From Mycobacterium sp. ACS4331 (GTDB lineage Bacteria > Actinomycetota > Actinomycetes > Mycobacteriales > Mycobacteriaceae), in NCBI RefSeq assembly GCF_001667265.1, contig NZ_LZHW01000103.1:62001-126000 (forward strand): DNA of 64,000 nucleotides, in the 5' to 3' direction. Under the pieces are notes generated by a model. That model was not told the origin of the DNA. It was given only the letters and a program-made list of their open reading frames with translations, and did no database searches. Below, piece by piece: positions 44,177-54,717 of this stretch. How positions within the stretch are numbered: the stretch's first letter is position 1; each line of letters begins with the position of its first letter. A program made the position numbers and the translations under genes.

Positions 44177-44671
44177 TCAGCCCAGCGCGGCCAGCGCCGC
44201 GTCGTAGTCGGGCTCGGTTCCGATCTCGGGCACCAACTCGGTGTAGCTGACGTTGCCGTCGGCACCGATCACCACGACGGCACGACCGAGCAGGCCCGCC
44301 ATCGGGCCGTCGGCGATGGTGATGCCGTAGTCCTCGCCGAAGCTGCTGCGGAACGCCGACGCGGTGGTCACGTTCTCGATGCCCTCGGCGCCACAGAACC
44401 GCTTCTGCGCGAACGGCAGATCCTTCGAGACGCACAGGACCGCGACACCGCTGGCGGCGGCCCGCTCATTGAAGGTGCGGACGCTGGTCGCGCAGACCGG
44501 CGTGTCCACCGACGGAAAGATGTTCAGCACCACTGCCTTACCGCTGAACTGAGCGTTGTCGACGGTGCCGAGGTCGGTGCCGGTGAGCTCGAAGCCGGGT
44601 GCCGAAGATCCGACGCCGGGCAGGTCACCGACCGTGTTGATGGGGTTTCCGCGCAAGGTTATCTGTGCCAT
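44177..44671 (-). CDS. tpx: Thiol peroxidase Tpx
   Basis: A 164-residue atypical 2-Cys peroxiredoxin with the active-site FPSVDTPVCATSV (peroxidatic Cys60) and the resolving Cys93 in QKRFCGAEG; Cys80 (VAVLC) is also present as in M. tuberculosis Tpx. It reduces hydroperoxides using thioredoxin. ATG 44671 gives the family length. It lies 58 bp downstream of the MenC-like gene, same strand, and close to furA-katG operon 2. Confidence 0.93.
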   Translation of the reverse strand: MAQITLRGNPINTVGDLPGVGSSAPGFELTGTDLGTVDNAQFSGKAVVLNIFPSVDTPVCATSVRTFNERAAASGVAVLCVSKDLPFAQKRFCGAEGIENVTTASAFRSSFGEDYGITIADGPMAGLLGRAVVVIGADGNVSYTELVPEIGTEPDYDAALAALG

Positions 44672-44729
44672 GCGCACAGTCTGCCAAGCCGCCGCCGGTT
44701 GCACTGGACCGGGTGCGCATCGCGCCAGT

Positions 44730-45683
44730 TCACAACCTGGTCAGCGCCGCGGACACCAGCCCGCGCCACCGGGCGACCGTGGCCGCGTCGGCGACCGCGA
44801 AGCGCTCCAGGGCCTCGCGATCCGGGGCCGGCGGCATGGGCGCCACGGGCAGGTGCCCGTCTGAGGGGATCAGGGACCGGGATCCCGGCACCACGTCACC
44901 GCGCAGTCGTGACACTCCGTCGAGGGCGCACGCGAACGGCAGCTCCGGCAGCGCCCCGGCCAGGGCCAGGCCACTCGACAGACCGATCGTCGTCTCCCCC
45001 GCCGAGGTCACCACCGCCGGCAACCCGCAGCGCTCGGCGACGCGCAGCGCACGGCGGACGCCGCCGAGCGGACCAGTGCTCAGCACCAGCACGTCGGCGG
45101 AGTCGGCCAGTTCGGCCGTCGCCGTCCGCGCCGTCACCGGCACCGCGATGCGCACGCCCACTGTGGCGCGCACCCGCGCGGTCTGGGTCAGATCGGAGCA
45201 GGGCTGCGCGACGAATTCCAGCCCGCCGGCGGCGCGGTCGAGTTCTGGGATCGCCGCCACTGCGGCGTCGAGGTCCCAGCGACCGCCGGCATCAACCCGG
45301 ATCGCACCACCGGGGCCCAAGGCCTCCCGTACGGCGGCCACCGTGGCCAGATCCTCACGGAGTGCGCCCGGATGAGCCGCGACGGTGACATCGGCTGCGA
45401 CACAGCCGGACTGGGCCACCAGCCGGCGGGCCTGCTCGGGCCCGCCGGCCGGCACCGACAGCGCGACGGGGATTCGACCCCGCCTCGGATCGGGCCAACC
45501 CACCGTCCCCGGCTCCACGGCCGCGGTCAACCAGCGGACCGCGGTCTCGAGGTCAGCGTCGGGGCCGGGGCCGAACTCACCCCAGCCCTGCGGGCCCTCG
45601 ATGAGCACGCCGGAGTACACCGATCCGTCGACCCTGGGAATCGCGAAGACCGGAGCATCGTCGAAATCAATGAAAGTCCGCAC
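44730..45683 (-). CDS. MenC-like (OSBS/enolase-superfamily) protein without catalytic residues
   Basis: A 317-residue enolase-superfamily protein resembling actinobacterial o-succinylbenzoate synthase: LIEGPQGWGEFGP, ALPELPFACALDG, APLGG-like TGPLGGVRRALRVA. Catalytic positions are changed: the KxK of strand 2 reads ADVTV (Thr100), the Glu of EQP reads AQP (Ala159), the ADES segment reads AVPVT, and the Lys of VLK reads VLS (Ser202). Only the Asp of RVDAGG is kept. It cannot do OSBS chemistry as known. It is upstream of tpx, same strand. Confidence 0.78.
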   Translation of the reverse strand: MRTFIDFDDAPVFAIPRVDGSVYSGVLIEGPQGWGEFGPGPDADLETAVRWLTAAVEPGTVGWPDPRRGRIPVALSVPAGGPEQARRLVAQSGCVAADVTVAAHPGALREDLATVAAVREALGPGGAIRVDAGGRWDLDAAVAAIPELDRAAGGLEFVAQPCSDLTQTARVRATVGVRIAVPVTARTATAELADSADVLVLSTGPLGGVRRALRVAERCGLPAVVTSAGETTIGLSSGLALAGALPELPFACALDGVSRLRGDVVPGSRSLIPSDGHLPVAPMPPAPDREALERFAVADAATVARWRGLVSAALTRL

Positions 45684-45759
45684 CGGCGCTCACGGTAGCC
45701 GACGATGTTCGGTGCGAGAATCGACTCTGGACCGTTCCGCCGGAAGGAAGGTCGACGTC

Positions 45760-46536
45760 GTGACCGGACCCGTCGTGACCGGACCCGCCGCGACACGCGC
45801 ACCGCGACGGCCCTTCCTACTGCTCTCGGTCCGCGACGACCGCGCGGCCGCGGACGACGAGTACCGGGCCGTGCGGCGCTTCGGCGGTCTGGGGGCCGAC
45901 GAGCTGCACCGAGTGGTGCTGACCCGAACCCCACTGGGCCAGATCGATCTCGACGACTGGTCTGGGGTGATCCTGGGCGGGGGCCCCTACAACGTCAGCG
46001 ACCCGCCCGAGTCGAAGTCCGCGACCCAGCGGCGGGTCGAGGGCGACCTTCGTGGCCTGCTCGAGCGCATCGTCGATCGGGACTTCCCGTTCCTCGGCTG
46101 CTGCTACGGCGTCGGCACCCTGGGCGCCGTCGTCGGCGCGACCGTCGACCGCAGGTTTCCCGAACCCGTGGGGCCGGTGACCGTCGAACTCACCGACGAC
46201 GGACGGGCCGATCCCCTGTTCGCCGGCGTCCCCTCGGTGTTCGACGCACTGGGCGGGCACCGAGAGGCGGCCTCCGCCCTCCCGGCGGGGACGGTTCGGC
46301 TGGCGCAGTCGGCAGCGTGCCCCGTTCAGGCATTCCGCGTGGGCACCAACGTCTACGCCACGCAGTTCCACCCCGAACTCGATGCCGACGGTATGGCCAC
46401 CCGGGTCGAGGCGTACAAACACGCCGGGTACTTCCCGCCGGAGACGGCCGACGCGATCAAGGCCGCCGCGCACGCACGACACATCGAGCATTCCTCACTG
46501 ATTCTGCGCAACTTCGTCGTACGCTGGTCCCGCTGA
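45760..46536 (+). CDS. Class I glutamine amidotransferase
   Basis: A 258-residue GATase: VILGGGPYNVSDP, the nucleophile elbow FLGCCYGVGTLG with its active Cys, and QFHPELD with the His. Members (GuaA-like, or gamma-glutamyl hydrolases of purine or puromycin type) release ammonia from glutamine. No synthetase partner is adjacent. GTG 45760 follows GGAAGGAAGG. Divergent from the MenC-like gene. Confidence 0.83.
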   Translation: MTGPVVTGPAATRAPRRPFLLLSVRDDRAAADDEYRAVRRFGGLGADELHRVVLTRTPLGQIDLDDWSGVILGGGPYNVSDPPESKSATQRRVEGDLRGLLERIVDRDFPFLGCCYGVGTLGAVVGATVDRRFPEPVGPVTVELTDDGRADPLFAGVPSVFDALGGHREAASALPAGTVRLAQSAACPVQAFRVGTNVYATQFHPELDADGMATRVEAYKHAGYFPPETADAIKAAAHARHIEHSSLILRNFVVRWSR

Positions 46537-46573
46537 ACGTCGCCGGCGGTGGTTCGACTCGCCGCAATCGCTA

Positions 46574-46592
46574 TTCTTGACTGAATCAAGAA
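46574..46592. promoter_or_regulatory. Candidate FurA operator of operon 2
   Basis: TTCTTGA-CTGAA-TCAAGAA, perfect 7-bp arms, 21-39 bp before the furA start in an AT-rich patch. The TTGACT inside it could be a -35 hexamer, so a bound repressor would block RNA polymerase. Confidence 0.6.
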
Positions 46593-46612
46593 AACTCGGT
46601 AGACATGTTCGC

Positions 46613-47056
46613 ATGACCACGGCTCCCGACTTCGCGAATCAGCTGCGTGCAGCTGACCTTCGCGTGACGCGGCCCCGGGTCGCGGTGTTGGGCGCAGTGT
46701 GTGAGCACGCACACGCTGACACCGACACCATCATCCGGGCCGTCCGCGAGGACCTCCCCGATGTCTCCCACCAGGCGGTCTACGATTCCCTGAACGCCCT
46801 GACCGCCGTCGGCCTCATCCGCCGGATCCAGCCCTCCGGATCGGTGGCGCGCTACGAGGCTCGGGTGGGCGACAACCATCACCACATCGTCTGCCGCTCC
46901 TGCGGCGAGATCGCCGATGTCGACTGCGCGATCGGCGAGGCCCCGTGCCTGACGGCCTCCGATGACCGCGGCTACATGATCGACGAGGCCGAGGTCATCT
47001 ACTGGGGTCTGTGCCCCGACTGCTCGAAAGCTCAGATTTCGCGATCACATTCGTGA
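46613..47056 (+). CDS. furA: FurA, redox/metal-responsive repressor of katG (copy 2)
   Basis: A 147-residue Fur protein: LRVTRPRVAVLGAV, SHQAVYDSLNALTAVG, GDNHHHIVCRSCG, VDCAIGEAPC and C-terminal CPDC. ATG 46613 gives the usual FurA length. It resembles M. tuberculosis FurA more closely by eye than copy 1, including the final SRSHS. It is 36 bp upstream of katG copy 2 and should repress it until oxidised. Confidence 0.94.
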   Translation: MTTAPDFANQLRAADLRVTRPRVAVLGAVCEHAHADTDTIIRAVREDLPDVSHQAVYDSLNALTAVGLIRRIQPSGSVARYEARVGDNHHHIVCRSCGEIADVDCAIGEAPCLTASDDRGYMIDEAEVIYWGLCPDCSKAQISRSHS

Positions 47057-47058
47057 TC
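47043..47058. promoter_or_regulatory. Inverted repeat at the furA-katG junction (operon 2)
   Basis: GATCAC-ATTC-GTGATC covers the furA stop codon. It matches GATCAC-GG-GTGATC at the same junction of operon 1. The polypurine GAAAGGAA that follows at about 47079-47086 precedes GTG 47093 and is like the stabilising element described for mycobacterial katG mRNA. Confidence 0.5.
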
Positions 47059-47092
47059 ACAGCCCATTTCACCCTCTCGAAAGGAACAGTCA

Positions 47093-49315
<2,223 letters not shown>

Positions 49316-49316
49316 G

Positions 49317-49374
49317 ACTTCTCTGCAGCCCTGAGAAGTGGCAGTGCCCCCCCGCCTCGGCGCGCGGGGCACTG
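49317..49374 (+). terminator. Double hairpin after katG copy 2
   Basis: ACTTCTC-N9-GAGAAGT (49317-49339) directly after the stop, then CAGTGCCCC-N15-GGGGCACTG (49342-49374). The second has 9-bp perfect GC-rich arms. No U-tract follows, as is common for mycobacterial terminators. Confidence 0.65.
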
Positions 49375-49493
49375 TCGCGTTGTGGGGTCGATACACCCCG
49401 TTCCACCCGAGGCTTGCGCTCTATGTTTATAGAGTCAAAGGACCTGTCCGCCGACAACGGCCGACTCGCACCGCGAGAGAACCGAGGAACTTC

Positions 49494-50318
49494 GTGACCG
49501 AACTCGACAACGCCGTCGCCGTCATCACCGGCGCCGCCCGGGGCCAGGGCCGCAGCCACGCCGTGGCGTTGGCGGCCGCCGGCGCCGACATCATCGCCGT
49601 CGACATCTGCGCCGACATCGACGCGATCCCCTACCCGCTGGCCTCCCGGGAGGATCTCGATGAGACCGCGCGACTGGTCGCCGCCACCGGCCGTCGGGTT
49701 GTCACCGGAGTCGCCGATGTCCGCGACTCCGCCCAGCTCAGGGCGGCGGTGCAGAAGGGAGTCGACGAACTCGGCGACATCGACATCGTCATCGCCAACG
49801 CGGGAGTGGTCGCGATAGGCAACCGCGACCCCGAGGACGAGGCGGTGTATCACGCCATCGTGGAGACCAACCTCAACGGGGTGTGGAACACCATCACGGC
49901 AACGGCGCCGTCGATGATCCGCAAGGGCCGCGGCGGTTCGATGGTGTTGGTCAGTTCGGCGCAGGGCCTCGTCGGCCGTGGTGGCGACGGCAGCGCCGCG
50001 ATGTTCGCCTACGCCGCGGCCAAGCACGGTGTGGTGGGTCTGATGCGGTCGGCCGCGAATGCCTACTCCTCACACCGGATTCGGGTGAACTCCGTGCACC
50101 CGACGGGGGTCGGCACTCCGATGATCCTCAACGAGCACATGGCCCGCATAATGGCCGAGAGCCCCAATTCGAGCTCGATCTCGGCCAATCTGTTGCCGGA
50201 CGTGCCGTTCATCGAGGCGCAGGACGTGACCGACGCGGTGCTGTGGCTGGTCAGCCCCCAGGCCCGGTTCGTCACCGGCGTGGCCCTGCCCGTCGACGCA
50301 GGCCACGCGGCCATGTGA
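49494..50318 (+). CDS. Mycofactocin-coupled SDR family oxidoreductase
   Basis: A 274-residue SDR with GAARGQGRSHAVALA, the CADIDAIPYPLASREDLDET insertion, VIANAGVVA, catalytic SSAQG / YAAAK and a final PVDAGHAAM. These match the mycofactocin-coupled type and the gene at 2592. GTG 49494 follows GAGGAAC. It lies downstream of katG copy 2 but beyond its terminator, so it is probably expressed alone. Confidence 0.88.
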   Translation: MTELDNAVAVITGAARGQGRSHAVALAAAGADIIAVDICADIDAIPYPLASREDLDETARLVAATGRRVVTGVADVRDSAQLRAAVQKGVDELGDIDIVIANAGVVAIGNRDPEDEAVYHAIVETNLNGVWNTITATAPSMIRKGRGGSMVLVSSAQGLVGRGGDGSAAMFAYAAAKHGVVGLMRSAANAYSSHRIRVNSVHPTGVGTPMILNEHMARIMAESPNSSSISANLLPDVPFIEAQDVTDAVLWLVSPQARFVTGVALPVDAGHAAM

Positions 50319-50355
50319 GCCAGCCGTCTGGCCGCGTCTCAGTCCGGAGTCGGGA

Positions 50356-51060
50356 TCAGACGGTGCGCGGAAGCTGCCCGGCCATCAGTGGCGCGATCCT
50401 GTCCGCCATGTAGGCGTGCCCGGCGTCGGTGGGATGCACGCCGTCGGAGCCGATCAGCCAGGGCTGGTCGACGAACCACCGAGCCGCGATCGGATCGACG
50501 AAGCTGGCGCCCATCGCACGCGCCTGTGCGGCCAGCACGTCGCGGACGCCGAGGATGTCGGGAGGCACGTCGGCCGTCGGCCACGGCGTGCTGATCACCA
50601 GCAGACGCGCCTGCGGTGCGGCACCCCGGGCCAGCTGCAGCGTGTCCCGCACCGCCTGCGAGAGCCGATCGGGCGGGACGTCGCGGTCGTTGCGGGACCC
50701 GTAGAACACCACCAGCGTGTCGTCGGGACGCACGGCACGAACCACCAGATCCCGGAAGACGCTGCCGCGGTTGCCGACGGTGTCGTACCCGGCGCGACCC
50801 TCGGCTGCCACATCGGCGGCCACGGTGAGGCCCTGACGCGAGAGGGTCTGCTGTGCCCGCACCGGCCAGGCCTGTGCGCCGAGACCCCCCTCGTCGGTCC
50901 CGTTGGTGTAGGAGTCGCCGATCACCGCGATACGGTGAATCGGTGTCTCGCGCGTCACCGGTGCGGCTGTCACCGGCGGTGCGGCGACGGCGCCGAGGAG
51001 CATGGTCATTGTCACGAGCAGCGCAGACAGGCGGCCCGTCCCCCGGTCGATCACCAACAC
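50356..51060 (-). CDS. Secreted SGNH/GDSL hydrolase
   Basis: A 234-residue protein with a signal peptide (SALLVTMTMLLGAVAAPPVTA) and an SGNH fold: IAVIGDSYTNG (Ser), GSRNDRD (Asn block), DGVHPTDAGH (Asp/His). It is an esterase or acetyl-ester hydrolase at the cell surface. Its start nearly meets the stop of the acyltransferase gene upstream; the pair may add and remove acyl groups on the same polymer. Confidence 0.84.
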   Translation of the reverse strand: MLVIDRGTGRLSALLVTMTMLLGAVAAPPVTAAPVTRETPIHRIAVIGDSYTNGTDEGGLGAQAWPVRAQQTLSRQGLTVAADVAAEGRAGYDTVGNRGSVFRDLVVRAVRPDDTLVVFYGSRNDRDVPPDRLSQAVRDTLQLARGAAPQARLLVISTPWPTADVPPDILGVRDVLAAQARAMGASFVDPIAARWFVDQPWLIGSDGVHPTDAGHAYMADRIAPLMAGQLPRTV

Positions 51061-51063
51061 AGC

Positions 51064-52308
51064 TTACGGCGCGGCGGACCGGAAAACCTGCAGCGGCGCA
51101 GGACTGTTCGCTGACGACGACACACGTGCGCGGGGTGGTTTCGGGCCGGATCCGCGCGCACCGAGCATGCGCCGCATCCACTTGCGCGCCGGTTCCTCCA
51201 CGCCGTGATACAGCGCGCACGCCCCCGCGAACACGGCCGCATAGATGCCGACCAGCATGAGCGGGCCCGGCCAGCCCTGCAGCGTCAGGGAGAACTGCTG
51301 TTCGGTCCAGGTCCACGCGGTGTGGACCAGCTCGTGGACCATGTAGACCGAGAACGAGATGTGACCGCCGTAGACCATGACCGATGTCGCCAGCAGGGAG
51401 GGCAGCGCCCCGACCCCGACCGCCAGCGCCGCCACAAACGGGACGAACAGCAGGTCGATCACGCCACTGCTGTCGCTGACCCCGGAGATCGGATTGGCGT
51501 CGAACCAGTACTGCAGGGCGATGACGGCCACCGCGATCACCAGCGCCGCGGCCCCCGCGACCTGCCGCTGGCCGTGCCCGAGGCGAAGCCTGCGAATGGC
51601 CGCGCAGGCCAGCACGCCGGCGGTGAACTGCATGACGATGCGGGGCAGCCAACTCCACGGCGTGTAGAACTCGCCACTGGCCAGCAGAAGCAGCACCGGC
51701 GCCGACGACGCCGCGACGGCCAGCAGCAGCAGACTGCGGGCCCGCGTCACCGCCGCCATCCGGAAGATGACCAGGATCAGAACACCGAACAGCAGGTACG
51801 CGAGCCACTCGGCACTGATCGACCAGGCCGGGCCGTCCCAGCTCGAGCCGTCGAAGAACGGCTGGAACCACAACTGAACCAGGAGCAGTTGGCGCACATA
51901 GCTGATGGCCGTGAGCTGGTCGGCGGCCTCCGACGGCACATGGCCGACGTGCAGCGTGAAGATGATCCAGGCCGCCGCCAGGTGCAGCGTCACCAGGTAC
52001 ACCGGCCACACGCGGGACAGCCTCAACCACAGAAAATGCAGCGTCTCCCGGGTCGACCATGACGGACCCATCCGGTCCAGGTAGTTCCAGGTGAGCACGA
52101 AGCCGCTGAGGATGAAGAACAGGTCGACCCCCTGCGCACCGGAGTTCAGCACCGGTGCCAGCGCCTCGCTCACCGTGGGCGCCGCCGCGGCCAGCAGCGG
52201 GCGGAAGTGGAACAGCACGACCCAGACCGCGGCGAGAATGCGTAAGCCCGTCAGAGCTCTGATCTCTCCACCGCGCACAAACACACTTCCGTCACGTATC
52301 CGATTCAC
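51064..52308 (-). CDS. Acyltransferase family 3 membrane protein
   Basis: A 414-residue protein with about ten hydrophobic helices. The family-3 signature is present: RALTGLRILAAVWVVLFHF at the N-terminus, GVDLFFILSGFVLTWNY, RLSRVWPVYLVTL, and WSISAEWLAYL. These O-acylate glycolipids or wall sugars. GTG 52308 is a tentative start; a TTG start at 52383 is possible. Followed by a GDSL hydrolase gene. Confidence 0.84.
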   Translation of the reverse strand: MNRIRDGSVFVRGGEIRALTGLRILAAVWVVLFHFRPLLAAAAPTVSEALAPVLNSGAQGVDLFFILSGFVLTWNYLDRMGPSWSTRETLHFLWLRLSRVWPVYLVTLHLAAAWIIFTLHVGHVPSEAADQLTAISYVRQLLLVQLWFQPFFDGSSWDGPAWSISAEWLAYLLFGVLILVIFRMAAVTRARSLLLLAVAASSAPVLLLLASGEFYTPWSWLPRIVMQFTAGVLACAAIRRLRLGHGQRQVAGAAALVIAVAVIALQYWFDANPISGVSDSSGVIDLLFVPFVAALAVGVGALPSLLATSVMVYGGHISFSVYMVHELVHTAWTWTEQQFSLTLQGWPGPLMLVGIYAAVFAGACALYHGVEEPARKWMRRMLGARGSGPKPPRARVSSSANSPAPLQVFRSAAP

Positions 52309-52488
52309 TGCAGTTTCGCGAAGCCCGACCGAGCGACGACCGTGGGCGCCGGTTCGCACCGGCCCTGCACCCCACCCGGACAACCGGCGAGCGTCAGTAG
52401 CCTAACAGCGTGCGCACAGTTGATGCGGGAGGCGAACCTGTGCAGATGCTGTACGTGCCGAGCACCTTAGTGTGCTTATCCTCCAATT

Positions 52489-52508
52489 CTTTTCAGCCAT
52501 CTGAAAGG
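52489..52508 (+). promoter_or_regulatory. Hairpin covering the ribosome-binding site of the DMT gene
   Basis: CTTTTCAG-CCAT-CTGAAAGG forms an 8-bp stem (one G-U pair) with a 4-nt loop; its 3' arm contains the Shine-Dalgarno AAAGG for ATG 52517. It could hold the site closed until melted. Confidence 0.4.
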
Positions 52509-52516
52509 TGCCCCAC

Positions 52517-53392
52517 ATGGCGTTGGCCATCGTCGTCGCACTCGCGCTGACCGCGGCTCTGTGCGCGGCTCTCGGCATCGTCGTGCGTCAGTTGGCCACC
52601 CGCGATGTGCCCGCCGACCGCGGGATGAGCCCGACGATCGTCACGACGCTGCTGCGGCGGCCCCTGTGGTGGGCGGGCATCGCGACCGCGTGCGCGGGCT
52701 ATGCGTTCCAGGCGCTGGCGTTGTCGCGCGGATCGCTGGTTCTCGTACAGCCGCTGCTGGTGTCGTCACTGCTGTTCGCACTGCCGATCAGCGCCCGGCT
52801 GGCCGGTCAGCGTGTGAGCCGGTCCGAATGGGCATGGGCGGGGCTGCTGACCGTGGCGCTGGCGGTCTTCGTCCTGGTGGCACACCCGCGGGAGGGGCAC
52901 AACAACCCCTCCCGGCAGACCTGGCTGGTGGTGGCGCTGATCCTCATTCCCGTGGTCGCCGGCTGCGTGGCCTGGGCCGCGCGCTCGCTCGGTGCGCGCC
53001 GCGCGATGCTGCTGGCGGTGGCCGTCGGAGTGCTGTTCGGGCTGATCGCGGTGCTGACGAAGCTGTGCGCGCACCGGATCAGCATCGGATCGTGGCGGGA
53101 CCTGATGACGACACCGGCACCGTATCTGCTGGTCCTGCTGTCCATCGTGGCCACCCTCGTCCAGCAGTCCGCGCTGCACGCCGGGGCCCTGCAGACCTCG
53201 GTGCCGACCATGCTCGTGTTGGAGCCGGTGATCGCGGTTCTGCTCGGGACCGTCGTGCTCGGCGAACATTTGGCTGCTCGCGGTGTCAGTGTGGTGGCTC
53301 TGCTGGTTGCCGTCGCCGCGATGGCCACCGCCACGATCGCACTGGGCCGGGACTCCGGCGCGTTCGACGAGCGGATCGCCAGCAGGCCCTGA
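52517..53392 (+). CDS. DMT/EamA-type transporter
   Basis: A 291-residue protein with nine to ten hydrophobic helices and internal EamA-type repeats (ATACAGYAFQALALSRGSLV, HAGALQTSVPTMLVLEPVIA, LGTVVLGEHL). Such proteins move small metabolites or drugs. AAAGGTG precedes ATG 52517, but lies in a hairpin. Confidence 0.83.
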   Translation: MALAIVVALALTAALCAALGIVVRQLATRDVPADRGMSPTIVTTLLRRPLWWAGIATACAGYAFQALALSRGSLVLVQPLLVSSLLFALPISARLAGQRVSRSEWAWAGLLTVALAVFVLVAHPREGHNNPSRQTWLVVALILIPVVAGCVAWAARSLGARRAMLLAVAVGVLFGLIAVLTKLCAHRISIGSWRDLMTTPAPYLLVLLSIVATLVQQSALHAGALQTSVPTMLVLEPVIAVLLGTVVLGEHLAARGVSVVALLVAVAAMATATIALGRDSGAFDERIASRP

Positions 53393-53580
53393 GATGGCCT
53401 GGTGGACACCGATATCCGCCCATCCGCGGACATCCGCACGAGGGTGTTTGCCGTCAAACCGAGGCGTTCCGCGAAATTCGGTTCTTACCAATGATTTAGT
53501 CGCGGCTCCCTGTGACCTTAGAGTAGCCACTTAGTGTCGCGGTGGAGGTAAAAGTCCACGCCAGCGAAATGAGGCCGAAC

Positions 53581-53997
53581 ATGAACCGTCACAGCAATCC
53601 GGTGTTCGACTGCAGCGGCGCTCGCCTGCGGGCTCAGAGCCGCCAACTGGCCACCGTCGTCAGCGTCAGCGGGCAGGTCCACGACGACAACATCGACCGC
53701 ATCACCGAACACGCGCGGCGCTACGTGCTTGCCGCCACCTCAGTGGTCCTCGACCTGAGTGGGGTCACATCGTTCGATGACCATGACCTCTGTCTGCTGC
53801 AGGCCTTCGACTCCGACTGCGCCGCCGCCGGCCAGGATTGGGTGCTGGTTCCCAGCGAGACCGTCCTGCAGGTGCTCGGCCACTCCGATGAGGCCTATCC
53901 GATCGCTGAGACGGTCTCAGAAGCGCTGAGCTACTTCGCGGATGAGACGCTGCGTCGACGCACGCTCCTGCTGCCGCTGTTGACCCGTTCCGCTTAG
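53581..53997 (+). CDS. STAS-domain protein, phospho-site replaced
   Basis: A 138-residue STAS protein: VVSVSGQVHDDNIDRITEHA and VVLDLSGVTSFDDHDLCLL. In anti-anti-sigma factors the second segment reads D-S-S-G with a phosphorylatable Ser; here it is D-D-H-D (residues 66-69), so this switch is absent. GAGG precedes ATG 53581; longer frames to 53542 lack a better site. No sigma factor or kinase gene is adjacent. Confidence 0.72.
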   Translation: MNRHSNPVFDCSGARLRAQSRQLATVVSVSGQVHDDNIDRITEHARRYVLAATSVVLDLSGVTSFDDHDLCLLQAFDSDCAAAGQDWVLVPSETVLQVLGHSDEAYPIAETVSEALSYFADETLRRRTLLLPLLTRSA

Positions 53998-54007
53998 TCT
54001 GTGGGGC

Positions 54008-54667
54008 ATGGCGAACGTCGTATCGGTCAATCTCGCCCGTCCCCGCGCCAATCCAGACAAACCCGCAACGATCACCGGCATCGACAAGCTGCCCACGTCC
54101 GAACCCGTGGAGGTCCGGGCTCCCGGACCGCGCCGCGGCGGCCTCGGCAGCGGCCTGGTCGGCGACACCATCGGCAACTCGAAGTTCCACGGTGGCGATG
54201 ACCAGGCGGTGTACGCCTATGCCCGCGAGGATCTCGATCAGTGGCAGCGCACGCTCAACCGCACGCTGAGCAACGGGTCATTCGGTGAGAACTTCACCAC
54301 CACGGGCATCGACGTCACCGGAGCCCGCATCGGTGAACGCTGGCAGGTCGGCGACGACGGGCTGGTTCTGGAGGTGTCCTGTCCGCGAACGCCGTGCCGC
54401 ACGTTCGCGAAATGGCTGGAGATCTCGGGCTGGATGAAGACCTTCACGGCCGCGGCGGTGCCGGGCGCCTATCTGCGCGTCATCACCCCGGGCACCGTCC
54501 GTGCCGGCGACGGCATCACCGTCACCGACCGCCCAGATCACGACGTGACCATCGGCGTGGTGTTCCGCGCCCAGATGTCCGAGCCGGAACTGCTGCCTCG
54601 TCTGCTCGACATCGCCGCACTGCCCGAGTCGACCAGGGCCTACGCGCGCCGCCGCCTCACCGCCTGA
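54008..54667 (+). CDS. MOSC domain protein (YiiM-like)
   Basis: A 219-residue protein: GDTIGNSKFHGGDDQAVYAYA, GSFGENFTTTGID and CPRTPCRTFAKWL, the MOSC core with its Cys and a C-terminal helical extension. MOSC proteins handle molybdenum-cofactor-linked sulfur; YiiM reduces N-hydroxylated compounds. Good match in length and motif order. Confidence 0.87.
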   Translation: MANVVSVNLARPRANPDKPATITGIDKLPTSEPVEVRAPGPRRGGLGSGLVGDTIGNSKFHGGDDQAVYAYAREDLDQWQRTLNRTLSNGSFGENFTTTGIDVTGARIGERWQVGDDGLVLEVSCPRTPCRTFAKWLEISGWMKTFTAAAVPGAYLRVITPGTVRAGDGITVTDRPDHDVTIGVVFRAQMSEPELLPRLLDIAALPESTRAYARRRLTA

Positions 54668-54717
54668 CGGCGCCGTCAACACAGCCACCGCGAATCGCGG
54701 TGTGGCAGGCTCGATTC

